From Telmatactis stephensoni (Eukaryota > Cnidaria > Anthozoa > Actiniaria > Isophelliidae): DNA of 64,000 nucleotides. The notes below the pieces were generated by a model that did not search any database, was not told where the DNA came from, and saw nothing but the letters and a program-made list of their open reading frames with translations. Shown piece after piece: positions 38,989-47,900 of the stretch; position 1 is the first letter of the stretch, and every line of letters starts with the position of its first letter. The stretch lies in the NCBI GenBank assembly GCA_029948255.1, contig JALIZF010001785.1:434001-498000 (forward strand), in the 5' to 3' direction. The translations under genes and the position numbers were made by a program.

Positions 38989-41900
38989 TCATCATCACCA
39001 AGACTGTGAGTACAATTATCCATTACCATGGCCACTACTACTCCTACCATCATCATCACTGATTTCACTGTTGATGCTCATCACCACCACCAACAACAAT
39101 GCTTATTTTATTATAATTATTATAAATAAGTAATGGTTTTCATGACTTTTCTTTAACAACAGTGATACCTTTCCATTACTGTCTTTGTTAACATAATCAT
39201 TATTAGAAACACTTTATAAATCAATGTCAGCAACATCCAAAAATCATAATATTGTAATTCTCGACTTGCATTTATGCTTTCCTCAGAACTACAACAAGTC
39301 TCGTATTCATTCATATCGTGGTGCTAAAGACGTTGAGATAACACTTGATGAAAACCTTATCTTTGAAGGAGAAATTCAGAGGTAAACATCTTAACAATGA
39401 TTATATTTTGGTATCAAAAATATTCACAAAATAATGTTTTAATCTTGCAGAGCAAGTGGTACTCTTGGACAGGATGAACCATTCGGAGATGTAAGTGATT
39501 TTATTACCTGAAATATCATTCTGACTTTATGGCTGTTGTTATCAACAATAATTACCTTTCCGTCTCTGTAGACAATCCTGTTTACTATGGATGAAGAAAT
39601 ACTTGATTCCATGGCTCTTTATGACCAGACGTACCAGATACCAGATGAAGAAGAAAGCTTAATATATAGTCAGGAATATGAGAGACCTTCTACTGCTAAC
39701 AGAGGGGATGAGGAAGAGGTACAAATTGTATTTAGTACAGTAACCCAGTATTGATTTACCTGTTTAAAAGTAGTTTCATTCCACAATAGTGGCTATCTAT
39801 TAAGGGTTGATTGTTTGATTAACTCATATTAATACAGAACAATGAAGATCGTCCCTTTACTTGTGCACGACAAAGAAGGATAACTGATGAAGAACAGGAA
39901 GAAGTTGGTATGTAGGGGTAGCTTTTATTGATACTGACAGTAACAAATGACAAGAATGATGACACCTATACTGCTAATGGTGGTGGTGGTGGTGATGGTC
40001 AAGATGATGAAATTGCTAAAATATACATGTTGATGCATAAAATGTTCTTCTTACGTTAAAAATCATTGCACTGCAACAGAATTTTTCCAACTTTGATTAT
40101 AGTTTTGTCTTTCCTGATCCCATCGATCATCCTTTGGGACAGAGCTTATTCCATAACCAATGACTAAACAAATTTACATGAGCTCCACCCCCAAGGGTGA
40201 TGGACGAGATCAAAAACAACCTAATACAAATGCGAGTTGTGATGCAATGATTTTTGCTGTAATGAAAAGTGTATTAAGTTATTTAGATTGCATTTACGTA
40301 ATATTGCACTAAACCTGTTAATATACCTTTCAGAAGTAAATGAAGATGATGGAATTCCCGTATGGACAAGGTGTGATACTTTATCCTGAATTGCTCCAGT
40401 TTTGTCATAGCTAACCATCTTTCCCTTTTGTTCTAGTCCTAGAGTTGTGTTTTGTTGCTACATGGGGAGATCCCTTACTACATGGGTTTGACAGGCTTAG
40501 AGCTATTTGGACCATCCATGGCAGACAATACCAGTGTCTTTTAATATGATGGAAGTAGGTTGCTAGACAGACTTGTTGTAACTATGGGCAAGTCTTGTGG
40601 AATGTCTATGTTGTAGATAAATAGAGATATAGGCCCAGACAAATGATGCAAATGTTTCTGTGACATTGCATGTGATGCAATTGGACTGTGTCCACCCCTG
40701 TAATGCTTGCAATGCTGCACGTATTGTTGGAGAACATGGTGCAGAAGTAGAACTTGATCCTAACCCTGCAACTGTTGTGCATAATGTTGCATGGAAATGT
40801 TGCAGAGGTGAACATATGGTGCAACCCTCTGTTGCATGCAAAATTGCAGGAAAAGTTGCATTGTATTTCCAGACCTTAAAAGTCCTCTCCTTACTAAAGG
40901 ATTCACAAAGATATAAAGAAGAAGGATGTGGTTGTAAGTAGAGAAGCATGTGGTAATTATTCACCAGCAGTTTTGTTTCCATTCTGTCCTAAACAGGCAA
41001 ATCCAAGAGACTTGAATGACTTACCAAACTATGGTGATGATGATAGAACATTAGACAAGTAAGAAGCCATAATGAGAATACTACAACAATACTCAAACTC
41101 AAACTTTTGTGTTTGTTTCATGCTTTTAAAATCTTTTCCTTCAAAAATTTGACAGGATCTAATTGTTTTCCAAAAGACTGCTTCTGCCTCCCCTCACTTT
41201 CTTATCAGTTTATCTCCTTTTAGCTTAGTATTGAAGACTTCAATCACTTTAGAATTATAACACTGAAAAAGCAATGACCTCTTAATATGGCTGATTCCCT
41301 TATCCTAAAGGGAAGTGACCACATCCCTTATTAAGGGTATTTCCCCTTCTAATATAACCCTTGTATAATCATTTGCTGCAGAGTCATTGATGGTATAAAT
41401 GTGACGACCTCTGATGAGCACATGTGGCTCATCCCCTTCACTGAGGGGGAAGACCACACCCTTGTCATTAACTTGGGGTACAAGACACAGCTAATGGGAA
41501 TGCGAGTATGGAACTACAACAAGTCACCAGACGACACATATAGAGGGGTAATGGCATGCACATTTTAGTCAACATTTGTTGCGAATCTTTGTCAGTTTTG
41601 GTATTTGATAAACACCTGAGCAGTTGTGGATTTGAAGTTTGACACGACCTGTTATAGCAGAAAGTATTGATAAATTTATTTTATTTTTTTAGGCAAAATT
41701 GGTTCACATTAAGTTAGATGGACGAATACTTTCACCAAGTGATGGTTTTCTACTTAGAAAAGGTAGCAACAAGAATTGAGGGACAAATCGGTCTGAACCC
41801 TGTTAGCTTGACAGAATAGTCCAGTTTCCAGTTACTAGAGACCGCTGAGTTTCCTGACAAAAGGCGCATTTATACAGGGTTAGCCTCCTTTTCAATAAAG

Positions 41901-44900
41901 ACCCAAGGGAGTAAACGCCATTTTTTGGTTTTGTTTTGTTTTGTTAACAACAGAAAAAGATCGAGTTTACTCCCTTGGGTCTTTCTTGAAAAGGAGGCTA
42001 ACCCTGTATAAATGCACCTTTTGTCAGGAAGCTCAGCAGGTCTCTAGTAACTGGAAACTGGACTATTACTCTAACAGTTTCCTGTCTTTAGGTCCAGGTA
42101 ACATGTATTTTGACTTTGCGCAAGATATCTATTTTGTCAAGTCAGCAGCTCCGTCCTTGCGTCACGTGTTAACGGGAACAAAAGAAGAGCCTGAAAGGAG
42201 GTACATTGCTTCGTATATCCACGAGTTTACTCGCATTGTTTGGAAACTTCTTTCTATATCCACGAGCTCACTCCCTTCGTTCTTTATTCCTTCATATCCA
42301 CGAGCTCACTCCATTCTACGAGTTCGCTCCTTTTGTTCTTTATTGCTTCATATATCCACGAGTTTACCTCCGTTTGGTTAACTCATATGTCAGGTGATAT
42401 AATCTATAACATTCTTTGTTTAGGCCTGAGAGTAGAGTAAACATCAAGAAGCTCATCCCAGACTATGAACCCACATTGATGCCCACAGGCTGTATCCTTG
42501 TATTTATTATTTTTCTTTCATTTTTCCGTTTTCCGTTTACATTTCAAGGTCCTTATATGATATCAGTTATCTGATGTGATTTCACTCGACCTCTCAGTTT
42601 CAAGTCAATCAGTTGAGCTACTGTTCTATTTACATCAGCAAAAAGTAATAAATGAATATAGTAACTTGTGTAGGATTTTTGGTTGGTTGGTTGGTTCACT
42701 AAATCAAAAAGTAATAAGTCTTTTTAGTCTATTATCATTTATAACGTAGAGATCGAATTATAATTGTCTCCTCCTCCCTTTTCATTTTTCTCCCATTTCT
42801 ATTTCCTTGACTTCAATCTCAGTTGTATTCCAATTCCAACTGCTGTCAAGCTGGGGTGATCCTTACTACATTGGTCTAAACGGCATCCAATTTTACGACG
42901 AAAATGGCTACAGGATTCACCTTACAGAGAGCAACGTGACTGCTCACCCTCATAGCGTAAACGTACTGGATGGCGTGACAGATGACGTCAGAACCCCTGA
43001 TAAATTGATCGACGGTGTGAATGATACCAATGATGGTAGACATATGTGGCTTTCTCCTATATGTCCTGGACAGGTAACGCGTGACATGAGTTGATATGAT
43101 TGGGGTATTACCAGGGGGCAAAACCTGGGGACTTGCGTGACGCGCGTCACGCAATGTGATTTGTTACCTTGCTTTAATGCTATTTTTAGAACAATTCTGA
43201 CTGCAATCCACTGGTGCGCGCCAAAAGATTTTGTATATTAACCATGCATTCCTTTTCAATAAGAGCTGAAGCCTTTTGAAACAAAAACAAAACAAAAACA
43301 AAAAAGGAGCAAGTGTGGCAGCGCGGCCTTCTGACTGAGAAGTGCAAAGTTCGATTCCCAGTCACCTCACACTTGGTTCAACGTTTTTCCATACTGTGTA
43401 GACTGATTCCATAAGTCGGTCCCAGTTCGCTCTCTGACGATTTTTGTTTCGTTCACGGGTCCGACGGAAATCGTCAGAGAGCGAACTGGGACCGACTTAT
43501 GGAATCAGTCTACATACTGTGTAGCTTTAAGTAGCTTTAACTGCCCGTAAAACGGAGCGCTGATGGAAAGAACGGGTAAAGAGCGCACCATCAGCTTCCT
43601 GGGAGACAATCCTTTGTCATTGCTGAAGGAACTACCGACGCCAAATATTAGTGCTTTACCTTTTTTACCTTTTACCAAACACCGTCTGCTTTGCGGGACA
43701 CCACGTCACGCTGCCAAAGATTTTCATAACGGCGCGCGTAGAGTCTTGTAAATGGTGCAATATTGATGAGATCGAAGGTGATTCTTTAGCACTAGAAATC
43801 GACAAGTAAATTTGATACCATTTCAATGCTTTCAGGTCAATTTGATTTTCGTGATATTTGATGAGCCCGTCACTGTTTCCATGGTGAAAATGTGGAACTA
43901 CAGCAAGACGCCCATGAGAGGAGTTCAGCAATTTGTGGTACGATATTTCATTACTGCCGTTCTAGAAAACCTTGTGGTTCTATAAGAATCGAGGGGCAGT
44001 CTGTCGTTGGTTAGACGTCCCATTTGAGTCAGATTTTTTCTCTATACACTCATGCACTTCATTTCCCCCTCATTTCTCTATCGTTGTTGTCTTTGAATTT
44101 TTATGAACAATGATTTGCCATGTGTGTGTTTGATATATATTTTTTGGAACTACATTGTAAGAATTAATTTTAGCCATATCTTGGTGGAGGCTCAGATATA
44201 TCAACTGAAATTATCATCAATATACTAGGCCAAATAACAAACTGCCCTCTTGAAAACGCGCCGTTCAGCGGGCGAAAATTGAATTTGACGGGCCGCAAAT
44301 ACATTTGCAGCCCTGTTGCTGATTGGCTGAGAAGGCATCGCGGGACAGCCTAGTATATCGCTGCGCTCGGGCACAAATGAAGCTACTCGGGCCACAAATA
44401 AACAATATGCCCTCCAAAAGTCATGTTATTGTCCTATTAGAGATGTTTCATAAGTCAGTTTTCTTTACGCTACTTTGACGCTTTGACGCTGCACGCTTTT
44501 CGCGTTTATTTGAATAACAAAGACGGCTAATAGATCGTTGTGTAGAGATAAAAGAAACACGAGTCCATTGTTTCAAATGAGAACTATACATTCTTTATCC
44601 AGTCGCTAGAGTGCATGCACTTATTCCGTGAAACAAACACTACCCAATAGTACCCAGTACCCGGTAGTCTCGGTAGTCTGGGTAGTCTGGGTAGTCCCGG
44701 TAGTCCGGGTAGTCTGGGTAGTCCCGGTAGTCTGGGTAGCCTGGGTAGTCCCGGTAGTCTGGGTTGTCTCGGTAGTCTGGGTAGTCTTGGTAGACTGGGT
44801 AGTCCCGGTAGACTGGGTAGTCTGGGTAGTCCTGGTAGTCTGGGTAGTCTGGGTTGTCTCGGTAGTCTGGGTAGTCTGGGTAGTCCCGGTAGTCTGGGTA

Positions 44901-47900
44901 GTCCCGGTAGTCCCGGTAGTCTGGGTAGTCCCGGTAGTCTGGGTAGTCCCGGTAGTCTGGGTAGTCCCGGTAGTCTGGGTAGTCTGGGTAGTCTGCGTAG
45001 TCCCGGTAGTTCCGGTAGTCTGGGTAGTCTGGGTAGTCTGGGTAGTCCCGGTAGTTCCGGTAGTCTGGGTAGTTTGGGTAGTCTTAGTAGACTGGGTAGT
45101 CCCGGTAGTCTGGGTAGTCTGGGTAGTCTGGGTAGTCCCGGTAGTCTGGGTAGTCTGGGTAGTCTGGGTAGTCTGGGTAGTCTTGGTAGACTGGGTAGTC
45201 CCGGTAGTCTGGGTAGTCCCGGTAGTCTGGGTAGTCTCGGTAGTCCCGGTAGTCTGGGTAGTCCCGGTAGTCTGGGTAGTCCCGGTAGTCTGGGTAGTCT
45301 GGGTAGTCTGGGTAGTCCCGGTAGTCTGGGTAGTCCCGGTAGTCTGGGTAGTCCCGGTAGTCTGGGTAGTCTGGGTAGTCCCGGTAGTCTGGGTAGTCTT
45401 GGTAGACTGGGTAGTCCCGGTAGTCTGGGTAGTCTGGGTAGTCCCGGTAGTCTGGGTAGTCTGGGTAGTCTCGGTAGTCCCGGTAGTCTGGGTAGTCCCG
45501 GTAGTCTGGGTAGTCCCGGTAGTCTGGGTAGTCCCGGTAGTCTGGGTAGTCCCGGTAGTCTGGGTAGTCTGGGTAGTCTGGGTAGTCCCGGTAGTTCCGG
45601 TAGTCTGGGTAGTCTGGGTAGTCTGGGTAGTCCCGGTAGTTCCGGTAGTCTGGGTAGTTTGGGTAGTCTTAGTAGACTGGGTAGTCCCGGTAGTCTGGGT
45701 AGTCTGGGTAGTCTGGGTAGTCCCGGTAGTCTGGGTAGTCTGGGTAGTCTTGGTAGACTGGGTAGTCCCGGTAGTCTCGGTAGTCCCGGTAGTCTGGGTA
45801 GTCCCGGTAGTCTGGGTAGTCCCGGTAGTCTGGGTAGTCTGGGTAGTCTGGGTAGTCCCGGTAGTCTGGGTAGTCCCGGTAGTCTGGGTAGTCCCGGTAG
45901 TCTGGGTAGTCTGGGTAGTCCCGGTAGTCTGGGTAGTCTTGGTAGACTGGGTAGTCCCGGTAGTCTGGGTAGTCTGGGTAGTCCCGGTAGTCTGGGTAGT
46001 CTGGGTAGTCTCGGTAGTCCCGGTAGTCTGGGTAGTCCCGGTAGTCTGGGTAGTCCCGGTAGTCTGGGTAGTCCCGGTAGTCTGGGTAGTCCCGGTAGTC
46101 TGGGTAGTCCCGGTAGTCTGGGTAGTCTGGGTAGTCCCGGTAGTCTGGGTAGTCTTGGTAGACTGGGTAGTCCCGGTAGTCTGGGTAGTCTGGGTAGTCC
46201 CGGTAGTCTGGGTAGTCTGGGTAGTCTCGGTAGTCCCGGTAGTCTGGGTAGTCCCGGTAGTCTGGGTAGTCTGGGTAGTCTGGGTAGTCTGGGTAGTCTG
46301 GGTAGTCCCGGTAGTCTGGGTAGTCCCGGTAGTCTGGGTAGTCTCGGTAGTCTGGGTAGTCTGGGTAGTCCCGGTAGTCTGGGTAGTCTGGGTAGTCCCG
46401 GTAGTCTGGGTAGTCTCGGTAGTCTGGGTAGTCTGGGTAGTCTGGGTAGTCTTGGTAGACTGGGTAGTCCCGGTAGTCTGGGTAGTCTGGGTAGTCCCGG
46501 TAGTCTGGGTAGTCTGGGTAGTCTGGGTAGACTGGGTAGTCCCGGTAGTCCCGGTAGTCCCGGTAGTCTGGGTAGTCCCGGTAGTCTGGGTAGTCTTGGT
46601 GGTCTTGGTAGTCTGGGTAGTCTCGGTAGTCCCGGTAGTCTGGGTAGTCCCGGTAGTCTGGGTAGTCTGGGTAGTCCCAGTAGTCTAGGTAATGTGGGTA
46701 GTCTGGGTAGTCCCGGTAGTCTGGGTAGTCTTGGTGGTCTTGGTAGTCTGGGTAGTCTCGGTAGTCCCGGTAGTCTGGGTAGTCCCGGTAGTCTGGGTAG
46801 TCTGGGTAGTCCCAGTAGTCTAGGTAATCTGGGTAGTCTGGGTAGTCCCGGTAGTCCCGGTAGTCTTGGTAGTCTGGGTAGTCTGGGTAGTCTCGCTAGT
46901 CTGGGTAGTCCCGGTAGTCTGAGTAGTCTCGGTAGTCCGGGTAGTCTGGGTAGTCCGGGTAGTCCGGGTAGTCCGGGTAGTCTGGGTAGTCCCGGTATAT
47001 ATATATATCAAAAACAATAAAATACAAACGAAAACTAATTGAATATGGCTAACTACAATTGTGTTCCATTGTTTAATTATTGTTTTTTTGTACTATATAG
47101 TTACTACTATTCTGTACTTTTAAAATGGTGCTAGAGTGCAGTCAGAAAACCCGTGAAGTACGCGTAACTAATTAGCCGTACTTACTGCTATTCACATAAA
47201 GTGCTAATATATTGGACATGAAAAAATTATATATCGTAAAAATGCCGAAGATAAACTTTATTGTTACCCACAATAAATATATATGTAGTCACCATGAAAT
47301 GTCATGGGTTTTGGGTTCTCTGTGAACATGAGAGGCGTGCATATTTTTTATAATATTTCATATTTCGTTCATGCAGAACACTCTGGCTTAAAATGGGTTA
47401 TATAACCCTTTTCAAACTTATTATTTAATTATCGTCCCATTGATAGCCCTTGTCTATATACAGAAGTTAAAACTATCAAATTGATTGCCTGAAAGAAAGG
47501 TGAGCTGCAAAGGGAGGCCCTGGAAAGCACTCAAAAATGTGCGATGCAGCTCTAGCCACAATGTCAAAAATGGAAGGACTGCTGGCAAAGCTCCAGAAAA
47601 AAGTGTAAAAATTGCTTAGACACGGAGGAGACACGAATTTTTGGGGCATTTTGAGTTGAACTATGGTTCTTTTCTCTGTTCTTTTCTTGTACATTTTATA
47701 GTGTTTCACAATAGTGTGATTTTCATCGGACTGTGAAATAGTTGCAATCTTAATACATGCATGTCGGAACTTAATTCTAATTGTAATAGCAATAAAGGAT
47801 ACTTCTCATTTGAAACAATGGACTGGTGTTTCTTATATCTACACAACGATTTATTAGCTGTCTTTGTTATTCAAATCAACGCGAAAAGCCTGCAGCGTCA

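Noticed and set aside
38720..39133. Poly-histidine ORF and antisense poly-methionine and poly-aspartate ORFs
   Set aside because: Produced by the CAT microsatellite within a KATNIP intron.
40437..40554. Programmed frameshifting to explain the KATNIP breaks
   Set aside because: Three shifts in one 118-bp exon plus two elsewhere, without a common slippery site or stimulatory structure, make recoding far less likely than assembly error.
40660..40941. Overlapping Cys/His-rich ORFs on both strands
   Set aside because: They lie within a KATNIP intron, have no splice-compatible ends and resemble degraded repeat (GTTGCA-rich) sequence.
44640..46998. Interstitial telomeric repeat
   Set aside because: The unit GGTAGTCTG/GGTAGTCCC is 9 bp and lacks TTAGGG. 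Resemblance is limited to GGGTAG words.
44628..47020. Two very long ORFs (over 640 codons) rich in Val-Trp-Pro or Gly-Ser-Leu
   Set aside because: They are translations of a 9-bp tandem repeat, whose length is a multiple of three, so stop codons are absent by construction. No start context, splice signal or domain supports a protein.
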